The translations under genes were made by a program, and so were the position numbers. DNA of 64,000 nt from Sutcliffiella horikoshii (lineage in GTDB: Bacteria > Bacillota > Bacilli > Bacillales > Bacillaceae_I), in assembly GCF_008180725.1 (NCBI RefSeq), contig NZ_VTEV01000006.1, positions 191,600 to 255,599 of the forward strand, written 5' to 3'. Each line of letters opens with the position of its first letter. The first letter of the stretch is position 1. Under the pieces are notes generated by a model, which worked only from the letters and a program-made list of their open reading frames with translations, ran no database searches and had not been told where the DNA came from. This document shows, one piece after another, positions 54,210 through 62,816 of the stretch.

Positions 54210-54255
54210 AAAAAAGGTGGCGCCCAATAGAGGAAACTTGGGTACCACCTTTTTT
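54210..54255. terminator. Bidirectional terminator
   Basis: AAAAAAGGTGG (54210-54220) and CCACCTTTTTT (54245-54255), with an inner CCCAA/TTGGG pair. Confidence 0.88.
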
Positions 54256-54261
54256 ATGAGT

Positions 54262-55422
54262 TTATTTAGATGCTGTAAGTCTATCAACGGCATTTGCAAT
54301 GGCTCCGTCACCAGTTACATTACATGCTGTACCAAAACTATCTTGGGCAAGGTAAAGAGCAATCATCAAGGATACCATTGTGGCGTCAAACCCAAGCATT
54401 GACTGTAATAGCCCTATAGCTGCCATCACAGCACCACCAGGTACACCAGGAGCAGCAATCATGGTTACACCAAGCATCATGATAAAAGGGAGTACAATGA
54501 ATAGAGAGTAATCCATTCCATTGATAAACATAATTGCCATCGCGCATGAAACAATTGTGATGGTACTACCTGAAAGATGTATATTTGCAAGCAATGGAAC
54601 AGTAAAATCTGCTGTCTTTTCTTTTACTCCCATCTTTTTGGTTCGTTCGAGAGTAACTGGAATTGTTGATGCAGATGACTGTGTTCCGAGTGCGGTAAAA
54701 TAAGCAGCCATCATGGATTTAAGCATTGAAAATGGATTTTTTCGTGTCATGGCACCACTTGCGGAGTATTGAAGGATTAACATAGTTAGATGCAATAAGA
54801 TAATCAATACAAATACTTTTGCAAACACATTGATAATCGTTTGAACTTGTCCGCCGTAAGTCATGTTTGCAAAAATACCTAAAATATGAATCGGTAAAAG
54901 CGGAATGATCACTTTAGAAATGACTAGTTCAATAACACTTCTGAACTCTATCATGACAGTTTTTAACGCTTCCCCTTTGATTGCTGACATACCTAAACCT
55001 AGTGTAAATGCAATTATTAGTGCAGTCATCACTTCAAATGGTGCTGGAATTTCCAGTTCTAGGAATGGTTTTAATAATGCTTCCTCTGGATTTTCCATTG
55101 TTCCTGTCAGACTTGCGTTCTTTAATATAGTAGGATATAACGTGCTGGCAGCAAAATAGGCCAAGACGCCTGCTGCTATGGTAGATAGATAAGCAATGGA
55201 AGCAGTCAAACCAAGAAACTTACCTGCTCCTTTTCCAATTTCTCCAATGCCTGGAGCAATAAATGCAATGATAATTAATGGAATTGCAAATCCTAAAAAG
55301 TTTCCGAATATCTCGTTAAACGTAACAAAAATCTTAACGAACCATTCTGGTGCAATACTACCAATAGTCACACCCAGTATAATGGCAAGAATAATTCTAG
55401 GTAAAAGTCCGAATTTCCTCAT
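54262..55422 (-). CDS. DAACS-family dicarboxylate/amino acid:cation symporter
   Basis: 386 residues, eight membrane segments plus hairpins. Serine-rich hairpin GTQSSASTIPVTLERT (about 247-262), HLSGSTITIVSCAMAIMFI, and the GAPGVPGG-like AAPGVPGGAVMAA loop. The family takes up glutamate, aspartate, serine or C4-dicarboxylates with Na+ or H+; the exact substrate is not readable. Confidence 0.88.
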   Translation of the reverse strand: MRKFGLLPRIILAIILGVTIGSIAPEWFVKIFVTFNEIFGNFLGFAIPLIIIAFIAPGIGEIGKGAGKFLGLTASIAYLSTIAAGVLAYFAASTLYPTILKNASLTGTMENPEEALLKPFLELEIPAPFEVMTALIIAFTLGLGMSAIKGEALKTVMIEFRSVIELVISKVIIPLLPIHILGIFANMTYGGQVQTIINVFAKVFVLIILLHLTMLILQYSASGAMTRKNPFSMLKSMMAAYFTALGTQSSASTIPVTLERTKKMGVKEKTADFTVPLLANIHLSGSTITIVSCAMAIMFINGMDYSLFIVLPFIMMLGVTMIAAPGVPGGAVMAAIGLLQSMLGFDATMVSLMIALYLAQDSFGTACNVTGDGAIANAVDRLTASK

Positions 55423-55729
55423 GATGCCAGTGTCCTCCCTGTAAATACATTTGTCTATTGTTTTTGAATATTGTATTATCTTACAAAAACAATTTAAAAA
55501 AGAAAAGTCCTAAATGATATATTTTTTAAAAAGTATTTTCCAGTGATTGCTTACTTCAAATAAGTATGGGTGAAAGAAAGAAAAATTTTCAAGAAAACAG
55601 GTTTATAAAAAGTTGAATAATGGGTACACTACTACAGAAAATCACCATTGATGCAGCAAATCTTGTATGTCTTCACCCGTAACAAAGTACACTTTTCTAA
55701 TGGAAGTTACTAGCAAAACCAAATAAAAC
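55423..55729. other. Intergenic region upstream of the cold-shock gene
   Basis: A/T-rich, no gene or strong inverted repeat seen; it holds the unseen promoter of the symporter. Confidence 0.5.
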
Positions 55730-55758
55730 TTGATTTTTTGATACATAACCTCTATGAT
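55730..55758 (+). promoter_or_regulatory. SigA promoter of the cold-shock gene
   Basis: TTGATT (55730-55735), 17 bp, TATGAT (55753-55758). This predicts a leader of about 120 nt, the long 5' UTR usual for csp mRNAs. Confidence 0.6.
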
Positions 55759-55856
55759 TAAGTTAATTGTTTTTGTTCGGTAAGGCTGATAGAAGGAATT
55801 TACTTCAATGTTTTTCGTCTTGAAAGATTATGCAGAGCAAGAATGGTAATACAATT

Positions 55857-55878
55857 GTGGACTGTTCCACTGTAGGAG
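55857..55878 (+). promoter_or_regulatory. Hairpin next to the csp ribosome site
   Basis: GTGGA (55857-55861) and TCCAC (55866-55870) form a small stem 3 nt before TAGGAGG. It may be part of a temperature-responsive leader structure. Confidence 0.4.
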
Positions 55879-55886
55879 GAAACATA

Positions 55887-56084
55887 ATGTTAGAAGGTAA
55901 AGTAAAATGGTTCAACGCTGAAAAAGGTTTCGGATTCATCGAAGTTGAAGGACAAGACGATGTATTCGTACACTTCTCTGCTATCCAAGGCGAAGGTTTC
56001 AAATCTTTAGAAGAAGGTCAAACAGTAACTTTCGAAATCGAGCAAGGCGCTCGTGGACCTCAAGCAACTAACGTTCAAAAGTAA
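55887..56084 (+). CDS. Cold-shock protein (CspA/CspB/CspD family)
   Basis: 65 residues. Single cold-shock domain with RNP1 KGFGFIEV and RNP2 VFVHFSAI. Nearly the canonical length. ATG after TAGGAGGAAAC. It binds single-stranded RNA/DNA and melts mRNA structure. Confidence 0.96.
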   Translation: MLEGKVKWFNAEKGFGFIEVEGQDDVFVHFSAIQGEGFKSLEEGQTVTFEIEQGARGPQATNVQK

Positions 56085-56103
56085 TTTTGACATAAGTTGA
56101 GAA

Positions 56104-56137
56104 AAAGGCTCTCCATCTGGAGGGTCTTTTTTTTTGT
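56104..56137 (+). terminator. csp terminator
   Basis: GGCTCTCC and GGAGGGTC form a stem with a 4-nt loop, then T9. Confidence 0.8.
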
Positions 56138-56166
56138 GCTTTTTGAAATATAAGAGAGTAAAAAAC

Positions 56167-56506
56167 GGTTGATTTCCGTTTCAGGGGCTTCGCTTGCCTG
56201 CGAGCGGTCCCTGTGCCTCCTCACTTCGGCTGAGTGGTAACGCCTGTCCCTTCCTCCCGCGGGCGTCTGCGCGCCTTCCACTGCAATCAACAAGGTGGCT
56301 TTATTTACCTAAGGGTTTATGAAGAGTTTTACCGTTTTAACTGAAAAAGCACTAATACTCCGGTCTTGTAATCTATAGCTGTTGATTGGAGCAAAAGGCG
56401 AAGACTCCAGCGGGGGAGAAACGGTAGTTTGAGACCCCACAGCGCAGCGAGGATGTTCAAACATTGTCCCGCGGAAAGCGAAGCCATTTGCGGAAATCAA
56501 CAGCGG
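56167..56506. repeat. Second composite repeat: subtype II, spacer, inverted subtype I
   Basis: Subtype II copy 56167-56291 (GGTTGATTTCCGTTTC to CACTGCAATCAAC), spacer beginning GGTGGCTTTATTTACC, subtype I copy 56377-56506 (AGCTGTTGATTGGAGC to GGAAATCAACAGCGG). Layout equals 41188-41532. 56507-56693 shows no gene. Confidence 0.88.
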
Positions 56507-56693
56507 AGCAAAACCAAGCAACTAAAGAAGTCTTAGAGGATGTTATTTTTTAACGCTAATAGTAATCGTATTTTCCGCCTCCACCATTTCATCATTTTAC
56601 ACACATCTTGAATAGTTCTCTACTATACTATATGGAATCTATTAATCGATACTAGATTGGAATAGGAAACTAGCATAAAGAGGGGGACACATT

Positions 56694-57470
56694 ATGGATG
56701 TAAATGATTTGTTCAAACTTAAGAACAAGACAGCGATTGTAACTGGTGGAGGAAAGGGACTAGGGGAACAAATGGCAAATGCCCTTGCTGAGGCGGGGGC
56801 GAACGTTGTTGTATGTTCACGTGATCTGGCAACCTGCCGAAAAGTAAGCGAGGACTTGAAACAAAAAGGTGTGAAATCACTAGCATATGCGTGTGATGTA
56901 ACAAAAGAGGAAGAAATTCAACATGTAATCGAGGAAACGGTAAGACACTTTGGAACGTTAGACATCCTTGTAAACAACAGTGGAACATCTTGGATGGCGC
57001 CAACATTAGACCTGCCAGCAGACAAATGGGATAAAGTGATGAATGTAAATTTAAGAGGATTATTTTTATTTAGTCAAAAAGCGGCAAGAGTCATGCAAAA
57101 GCAAGGTAACGGAAAAATAATTAATATCGCATCCGTAACCGGAATGGGTGGGACAGATCCAAAACTAATGGACACCATTGCTTACAACACAAGCAAAGGA
57201 GGAGTCATTACATTTACAAAAGACCTTGCTGTAAAACTTGCTCCTTACAACATACAAGTCAATGCCATCGCACCGGGCATGTTTCCTACTAAAATTACCG
57301 AAAAAATAATAGAACATTCCGCTCCAATGTTAAAAGAACAGATACCTGCAAAACGTTTTGGTGGCGAACACGATTTAAAAGGGCCAGTTGTTTTTTTATC
57401 CTCTCATGCATCGGATTACTGTGTGGGCCACATTTTAGTGGTAGATGGAGGGATGACTTCCTTAATATGA
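56694..57470 (+). CDS. SDR oxidoreductase of the PHA operon
   Basis: 258 residues. Classical [13 protein letters not shown] (about 18-27), [10 protein letters not shown], catalytic Ser in [17 protein letters not shown] (Tyr-x-x-x-Lys), C-terminal VDGGMTS. Directly upstream of phaR-phaC, so it may supply (R)-3-hydroxyacyl-CoA as PhaB does, although the sequence also resembles gluconate 5-dehydrogenase-type SDRs. ATG after AGAGGGGG. Confidence 0.8.
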   Translation: MDVNDLFKLKNKTAIVTGGGKGLGEQMANALAEAGANVVVCSRDLATCRKVSEDLKQKGVKSLAYACDVTKEEEIQHVIEETVRHFGTLDILVNNSGTSWMAPTLDLPADKWDKVMNVNLRGLFLFSQKAARVMQKQGNGKIINIASVTGMGGTDPKLMDTIAYNTSKGGVITFTKDLAVKLAPYNIQVNAIAPGMFPTKITEKIIEHSAPMLKEQIPAKRFGGEHDLKGPVVFLSSHASDYCVGHILVVDGGMTSLI

Positions 57471-57501
57471 GGTTGAATTGAAATGAAAGGGTGAATCAAC
57501 C

Positions 57502-57945
57502 ATGTTGCATTCAAGCAATAAAAAAGATGAAAGGAACAAAAAGGTAAAAGTTAAAGCAGTAATGATGGAAAACAAATGGAATGAAGCGATAAAGGCAGGG
57601 CTGAACAAAGAGTCGGTGTTTCGCATTGTTGGCCTAGAAAGTGAGTTAGAAGCAGAAAAATTACGTAAGATGAGGGAACAGGTAGAAGTGCTTTCGTTGA
57701 AATATAATTTTCCTACTAAAAACGATGTTGCCAATATTGCAAGGCTGCTTATCCAAATAGAAGAAAAAATTGATCGCCTCGAGGGACAGTTACAGGAAGA
57801 GACAATCCCCTCGGGACATAATCAAGAAAAGAAATTAGTGAAAGTAATTTTGGAAGATATGGTTGAACGTCAAGCGATAGTATCTTCTTTACTTGGATAT
57901 GATGAAAAGATTGGCCGTTCTACAGTCAGTGATCACGATGAATGA
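57502..57945 (+). CDS. phaR: PhaR-like class IV PHA synthase subunit
   Basis: 147 residues, shorter than the about 200 of B. megaterium PhaR. The family stretch LKYNFPTKNDVANIARLLIQ then IEEKIDRLEGQL (about 70-100) is recognisable; the N-terminus is basic. It is fused in translation to phaC by an 8-bp overlap. PhaR is needed for class IV synthase activity. Confidence 0.75.
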   Translation: MLHSSNKKDERNKKVKVKAVMMENKWNEAIKAGLNKESVFRIVGLESELEAEKLRKMREQVEVLSLKYNFPTKNDVANIARLLIQIEEKIDRLEGQLQEETIPSGHNQEKKLVKVILEDMVERQAIVSSLLGYDEKIGRSTVSDHDE

Positions 57946-58972
57946 TTTTCAGTTGGATGCTTGGAAAAAGGAAATGATACGTTACAATGAAACCCCATTT
58001 AAGGATGGAGTAACGGACAGACAAGCGATTTGGAGAAAGAACAAAGCCACTCTTTGGTATTACAAAACACCTTCTAAAAGATACAATGTGCCTATTTTTA
58101 TCATTTATTCTCTGATTAATCAGCCCTTTATCTTAGATATGATACCCGGAGGAAGCACCATTGAAGCACTTGTTAATAAAGGGTTTGATGTGTATATGAT
58201 TGATTTTGGCAAGCCGGGATTTGAGGATAGGAACATGACAATAGATGACTATATTACAGAGTATATTCAAGCTGGAGTAAGAGGTGCGATTAAACATTCC
58301 TCCGCAAAAGAGGTGACCATAATGGGGTATTGTCTTGGTGGCACACTTGCAGCTATGTATGCATCTATAGCAAAGGAACCAATAAAAAATCTTGTATTGT
58401 TTGTGACTCCAGTTGATTTTAGCAATCCTGGTTATTTTGATAAATGGGTAAAAGCATTGAGGGAAGAAAATATGGACAGCACTCGTTATATCGATGAGCT
58501 CGGAATTATTCCACCCTCTCATGTTGAGGCAGGTATACGTTTGGTGACATCGCCTATTTATTTTACTCCTTATTTATCTCTTTTGCTGAATAGAGGGGAT
58601 GAAGCCTATGTTAAGAAATGGGTTCGTTTTAATACATGGACTAAAGGACATATTCCTTTAACAAGTGGCGTTGCTAAGCAAATCATTGAGGATTTTACAA
58701 AGGGAAACAAGTTTATTAATAAGGAGAGTAAAATAAATGGCCAACAAGCCAAGCTTTCAAATATTAAAGCAAGTCTACTTGTAGTAGGGACAGAAGGAGA
58801 TCGGCTTGTGCCGCTCGATCACATTTTTCCAATTATGGATGAGGTAACAAGTGTTGATAAAACAGCACACATATTAAAAGGCGGGCACACAGGGACTTCT
58901 GTTAGAAATGGTAGACTCCCAGAATATCTGGATAGTTGGTTGCATGAGCGGTCAAAACCGCTAAGTTCATAA
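57938..58972 (+). CDS. phaC: PhaC, class IV polyhydroxyalkanoate synthase
   Basis: 344 residues from the ATG at 57938. Lipase-like box IMGYCLGGTLAAM with catalytic Cys, later Asp in VGTEGDRLVPLDH and His in GGHTGTSV. AIWRKNKATLWYY is the conserved N-terminal pattern. Polymerises hydroxyacyl-CoA to storage polyester. No strong ribosome site precedes the ATG, so coupling to phaR is likely; earlier in-frame starts (57893, 57899) are inside phaR. Confidence 0.9.
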   Translation: MNDFQLDAWKKEMIRYNETPFKDGVTDRQAIWRKNKATLWYYKTPSKRYNVPIFIIYSLINQPFILDMIPGGSTIEALVNKGFDVYMIDFGKPGFEDRNMTIDDYITEYIQAGVRGAIKHSSAKEVTIMGYCLGGTLAAMYASIAKEPIKNLVLFVTPVDFSNPGYFDKWVKALREENMDSTRYIDELGIIPPSHVEAGIRLVTSPIYFTPYLSLLLNRGDEAYVKKWVRFNTWTKGHIPLTSGVAKQIIEDFTKGNKFINKESKINGQQAKLSNIKASLLVVGTEGDRLVPLDHIFPIMDEVTSVDKTAHILKGGHTGTSVRNGRLPEYLDSWLHERSKPLSS

Positions 58973-58990
58973 AATGGGAGGGATAAACAA

Positions 58991-59101
58991 ATGAATGTCT
59001 TAGATGAGAATGTAAAATGGGACATGAACCCCTATATAGAATACATGGGAATTGGAGCAACGGTTTTTATTCAATTTCTTATAGGTCTAAAAGAAAGTTA
59101 G
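58991..59101 (+). CDS. Small peptide downstream of phaC
   Basis: 36 residues: MNVLDENVKWDMNPYIEYMG then a hydrophobic end (IGATVFIQFLIGLKES). It has a good GGGAGGG site, lies 18 bp after phaC and before a terminator, so it belongs to the pha transcript. Function unknown; its amphipathic character could suit granule or membrane association. Confidence 0.6.
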   Translation: MNVLDENVKWDMNPYIEYMGIGATVFIQFLIGLKES

Positions 59102-59103
59102 TA

Positions 59104-59130
59104 GGGAAGCTTTTTGCTTCTCTCTTTTTT
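59104..59130 (+). terminator. pha operon terminator
   Basis: GAAGC (59106-59110) and GCTTC (59116-59120), then CTCTCTTTTTT. Confidence 0.7.
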
Positions 59131-59402
59131 ATTCCAAAATGAGTGTAAAGCTAGGTAAATATTGTTAAGTTTTCATGGGAGATACATTATTTTAATAAAA
59201 GGTATATTATTTTTATGAAATTTATCAAAAAGTAGAAAAAAGCTTATGAAATAAGGGTATTTTGGTTTGAAAGGAGTGGAAAAGCTACATGAAAAGTGCT
59301 GATTTGAGTGGTTGTTCAATAGTGTTTAGATGTAAAATAGCTAAGCATACATAATGAATATAAGAAACATTAAGGTTCAAATAATCGATTATAAAAGATA
59401 TA
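59131..59402 (+). other. Gap before the histidine kinase; possible 21-residue peptide
   Basis: The only coding signal is a 21-codon frame (59289-59354, MKSADLSGCSIVFRCKIAKH) with AAAGGAGTGG 12 nt upstream. Spacing is long and the frame short, so it is weak. No terminator or strong promoter seen. Confidence 0.25.
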
Positions 59403-61112
59403 ATGCATATAGTACAAGCTTTAATGTGCTATTTCCTTGCAAAATGGAGGTTGGAAATAATCGGGGTTAATAGTTTAATACAACGTGAAAGTGAATCTAT
59501 TCGTGTATCTAAAGGATTTATCCTGTTTCATTCTGACCTCACAGTCAGTGCCATTGATGTTGGGGCAATGGATATACTTGGACACACCAATTCATCGGTG
59601 ACGGGGAAACTACTCTCAGACTTTTTAAAAAAAGATGCATTTAATATATTACTTAAATATACATACAGTGTAATACAAGAAGGCACTTTTGTACAACATG
59701 AAATGAAACTTTCTGAAAATCCAAATCAATGGATAAAAGTGGTCATCTATCCTATTGAGACAAACTGCTTTTCAATGCTATTCTTTGATATTAATAAGCA
59801 AAAAGAGTTGGAAATTGCACTTTTAAGACAGACAGAAAAGCTTAACATACTAAATGAATCTGCTGCTATGTTGACCTCTATTAAAAATCCAAAAGAACTC
59901 CTAGATTCCTTATTCCATAAACTTTCACAAGTGTTGGACCTTGATATCTATGTCAATTATAGTTGGGAAAAAGAGCACAATCGACTAGTGTTAACAAACC
60001 ATCATGGGCTCTGCACAGAAGAGCTGGAGACCTTTAGGTATCTTAAAAAGGGAGCTGCTGTGTGTGGTACTGTTGCACAAAATAAAAAGAGGTTGGTTTT
60101 TGAGCATATAGACGGCAGAGAGGATAAAATACTAGACCTTATACGTCCTCTCGGAGTCAAAGCTTATGTATGTGAACCTTTATTGTCGTTCGGAGAGCTT
60201 GTGGGTACCATTTCCTTCGGTTCCAAGAAACGTCCTACTTTTACATCAGAAGAACTTGATTTGATTCATTCTATTTGTCATCAGGTAACCATCGTTTTAG
60301 ATCGAATGACAAAAGTGGACGAGTTGACTCAAAACACAGAAACATTGGAAGTGGCAAATCTACACCTTAAAGAAAATGAGAGAAAGTTACGGCTTATTAT
60401 TGAAAGAAATGAAGCAAAGAGAGAAAGTAAAACCAAAACGAATTTCCTGGCAATGATCAGTCATGAGTTGAGGACGCCATTGAACTCTATTATTGGATAC
60501 AGTCAAGTTTTAGAGAATGATCAAAAAGATCCCCTCACAGAAAAGCAAAAATCTAGACTTGCCAAAATATTAAATTCCAGCAGACACCTACTGCAACTAA
60601 TCAACAACATTTTAGAGCTAATTAGAATTGATACAAAACCAGAAACAATTAAAACAAATGTAAAATCAGTTCCTATAAAAGATGCTGTTTGGGAAAGTTT
60701 GCACTCCGTAAGCAACAATGCAAAAGAAAAAGGGATTTCTCTTCACATTGAGAAAGATGTAGAGGATATTTCCATTGAAATTGATCCCATACGTTTTCAA
60801 CAGGTCATGGTCAATTTATTAAATAATGCCATTAAATACAACAAAAAGAATGGTGCTGTAACCCTTTATTGGAGGGTGGACGGCAGATATTTAGCTATCT
60901 TTGTTAAAGATACGGGGATTGGTATCCCTCAAAGACACCAAGAGAATATCTTTGAACCATTTTACAGAGTGAACCACGCTATACCAGGGATTGAGGGGAC
61001 AGGCATTGGTTTAACTCTCGTAAAGCAGAATGTTCTAGAAATGAAAGGGACCGTTGGCGTTTCAAGTATAGAGGGAACAGGGAGTACCTTCTGGGTAAAG
61101 GTACCGATATAA
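59403..61112 (+). CDS. Cytoplasmic PAS-GAF sensor histidine kinase
   Basis: Up to 569 residues. No membrane segment. PAS-like region about 35-145, GAF about 155-300, short coiled coil, HisKA with H-box MISHELRTPLNSIIGYSQVL (His about 353), N-box VMVNLLNNAIKYN, G1 KDTGIGIP, G2 GTGIGLTLVKQ. The start is unclear: ATG 59403 has no ribosome site, while TGGAGG (59443-59448) precedes only TTG, ATA and ATC codons. Pairs with the LytTR regulator 28 bp downstream. Confidence 0.88.
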   Translation: MHIVQALMCYFLAKWRLEIIGVNSLIQRESESIRVSKGFILFHSDLTVSAIDVGAMDILGHTNSSVTGKLLSDFLKKDAFNILLKYTYSVIQEGTFVQHEMKLSENPNQWIKVVIYPIETNCFSMLFFDINKQKELEIALLRQTEKLNILNESAAMLTSIKNPKELLDSLFHKLSQVLDLDIYVNYSWEKEHNRLVLTNHHGLCTEELETFRYLKKGAAVCGTVAQNKKRLVFEHIDGREDKILDLIRPLGVKAYVCEPLLSFGELVGTISFGSKKRPTFTSEELDLIHSICHQVTIVLDRMTKVDELTQNTETLEVANLHLKENERKLRLIIERNEAKRESKTKTNFLAMISHELRTPLNSIIGYSQVLENDQKDPLTEKQKSRLAKILNSSRHLLQLINNILELIRIDTKPETIKTNVKSVPIKDAVWESLHSVSNNAKEKGISLHIEKDVEDISIEIDPIRFQQVMVNLLNNAIKYNKKNGAVTLYWRVDGRYLAIFVKDTGIGIPQRHQENIFEPFYRVNHAIPGIEGTGIGLTLVKQNVLEMKGTVGVSSIEGTGSTFWVKVPI

Positions 61113-61140
61113 TACATCGAAAGAAAGGGGTTTTCTTCGA

Positions 61141-61878
61141 TTGAAACCAATAAATGTAGTAATTGTTGATGACAATCAAGATTCTCTTGAAATACTGAAT
61201 TTTTTTATTGGAGAACTAAAGGAATTTCAAATTATAGATACATGTCAAAGTGGAGAACAATTGATTGATAGTGTCATGAAAAACAAGGTGGATCTTGTTA
61301 TTGCGGACATAAACATGCCTGAAAAAAACGGTTTGGATGCAATAAAAGAATGCCTTGAGTTTTCTCCTGATTTAAAATTTATTTTTGTAACAGGTTATAA
61401 TGAATTTGCGGTAGAGGCATTTGCTATTTCTGCAGTTGACTATATTGTAAAACCGATTGAGAAAATAAGATTATACAAGGCTTTAGAACGCGCAAAAGCC
61501 CAATTGCTTACTGAGGTAGCGGAGACAGAACAGAAAAAACATAACAAAAGGTTATCTGTTCGTTCCAATAGTTCGTTCTACTATATACCATTCGGTGATA
61601 TCATTTTCATTGAGAAATCAGGAAAGAAATGCATCATATATACAACCAACCAAGCCATTGAAACCTATGAAAATATCAGTGACATCTATAAACAATTGGA
61701 TCAAAATTTTTACCGGACACATCGATCCTATATTGTGAATCTAAGGATGCTATCACACATTACTCCTAAAAATGAAACGTATTTTGCCTACTTTAGTAAT
61801 CATGAGAAGTATGCTCACATTTCCAAATTGAAAATCAATGAAGTACAAGAGCTATTGGCTCAAATCACGAAATCTTAA
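61141..61878 (+). CDS. LytTR-family response regulator
   Basis: 245 residues from a TTG (AAAGGGG site). Receiver domain about 4-120: acidic DD at 10-11, phospho-acceptor Asp in ADINMPEKNG, Thr in FVTGYNE, Lys in VDYIVKPIEK. C-terminal LytTR DNA-binding domain about 140-240 (DIIFIEKSGKKCIIYT; FYRTHRSYIVNLRML). Its partner kinase is of HisKA type rather than the LytS/AgrC type usual for LytTR regulators. Confidence 0.93.
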   Translation: MKPINVVIVDDNQDSLEILNFFIGELKEFQIIDTCQSGEQLIDSVMKNKVDLVIADINMPEKNGLDAIKECLEFSPDLKFIFVTGYNEFAVEAFAISAVDYIVKPIEKIRLYKALERAKAQLLTEVAETEQKKHNKRLSVRSNSSFYYIPFGDIIFIEKSGKKCIIYTTNQAIETYENISDIYKQLDQNFYRTHRSYIVNLRMLSHITPKNETYFAYFSNHEKYAHISKLKINEVQELLAQITKS

Positions 61879-61966
61879 CATTGAGAATTTCCTGGTTTGA
61901 GTTTTCTTTTTTAAAATACTTCATTTTTCATAATAATTCCAATAAGGGTTCTTAAATGTAGAATCT

Positions 61967-62167
61967 TTGCGGTTGAAATGGCAAAGTAGTGCACTGAAAA
62001 GCATTAATAAAATGCTCAAAAGTATAAGAGGAATTGGACAAAAGGGAATATGTTTCGTTAGAATGCTAGATAAAGATATCTTATACATGAATCTAAATGA
62101 CGAATCCTTTTACTTCACATATAATGATGGGAATTTTAAAAAGATGATGAAGAGCTATCTTATTTGA
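61967..62167 (+). CDS. Doubtful small open frame
   Basis: 66 codons from a TTG without a ribosome site, in the 61879-62272 gap. The sequence is basic then acidic/aromatic (NLNDESFYFTYNDGNFKKMM), not obviously random, but nothing else supports it. It could be a decayed or non-coding stretch. Confidence 0.2.
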   Translation: MRLKWQSSALKSINKMLKSIRGIGQKGICFVRMLDKDILYMNLNDESFYFTYNDGNFKKMMKSYLI

Positions 62168-62272
62168 AATAGACACAAACATACCTTGCTAGGGTTAATC
62201 GAATCGTTTTGATAATTAAATAAGTGGCAAACATCCAATACTTAAAATAACCGTTATATGGGAGGGGTTTTA

Positions 62273-62410
62273 ATGGATTTATTAAGTGATGAATCATTAA
62301 TAGAAGTATATGAAGCAGCGATAACGAATGACTTGAACGAAGAGTTCTTGAAGCTGATTCTTGATGAAATGAAGCGGAGAAAAATAGATATTTCAGTGTC
62401 CAATATATAA
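62273..62410 (+). CDS. sda: Sda, checkpoint inhibitor of sporulation kinase
   Basis: 45 residues, MDLLSDESLIEVYEAAITND then LNEEFLKLILDEMKRRKIDI. It matches B. subtilis Sda in the LSDE.LIE.Y..A hairpin and the second helix FI.LI..E.KRR. Sda blocks KinA autophosphorylation when replication is disturbed. Strong GGGAGGGG site. Short enough to be missed by length cut-offs. Confidence 0.85.
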   Translation: MDLLSDESLIEVYEAAITNDLNEEFLKLILDEMKRRKIDISVSNI

Positions 62411-62447
62411 CGATGAACCGATAGAAACAATAGAAGAACACAGAAAG

Positions 62448-62480
62448 AGATGTGATGATCGTAGTCAGCATCTTTTTTCT
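62448..62480 (+). terminator. Possible sda terminator
   Basis: AGATG (62448-62452) and CATCT followed by T6, with a long loop. Weak stem. Confidence 0.35.
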
Positions 62481-62510
62481 TTATTAATATATTAAAAGGA
62501 GACACTTAGT

Positions 62511-62816
62511 ATGTACATTGTTCATTCCACTTTTATAGTGCCACCTGAAAAAGCAGATGAAGTTATTTCGATCTATCATAACAGATCTAGAATAGTAGAA
62601 CAGGCGAAAGGATTTCAGCGCTTCCTTCTTCTACAAAATGAAAATAAAGCAGGGGAGCTTACCGTTTTTATGGAATGGGATTCAAAGGAAGAATTTATCT
62701 CCTGGGTTACCAGTGAAGATTATAAAAGGATACACGAACTAGAAAAGAAATACCCTGACCAAGAGCTAGCCACTATTATACCAACCATTACAAAATTTAA
62801 GGTGGTGGCAACATGA
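62511..62816 (+). CDS. Antibiotic-biosynthesis-monooxygenase/HmoA-like ABM-domain protein
   Basis: 101 residues, dimeric alpha-beta barrel pattern: MYIVHSTFIVPPEKADEVIS, GFQRFLLLQNEN and TVFMEWDSKEEFISWVTSED. Relatives include HmoA/IsdG haem-degrading enzymes and quinol monooxygenases. The catalytic residues of IsdG are not clearly recognisable, so function is open. AAAAGGAGA site. Overlaps the next gene by 4 bp. Confidence 0.8.
   Translation: MYIVHSTFIVPPEKADEVISIYHNRSRIVEQAKGFQRFLLLQNENKAGELTVFMEWDSKEEFISWVTSEDYKRIHELEKKYPDQELATIIPTITKFKVVAT

Noticed and set aside
56075..56521. Two minus-strand open frames
   Set aside because: Translations of the composite repeat, without ribosome sites.
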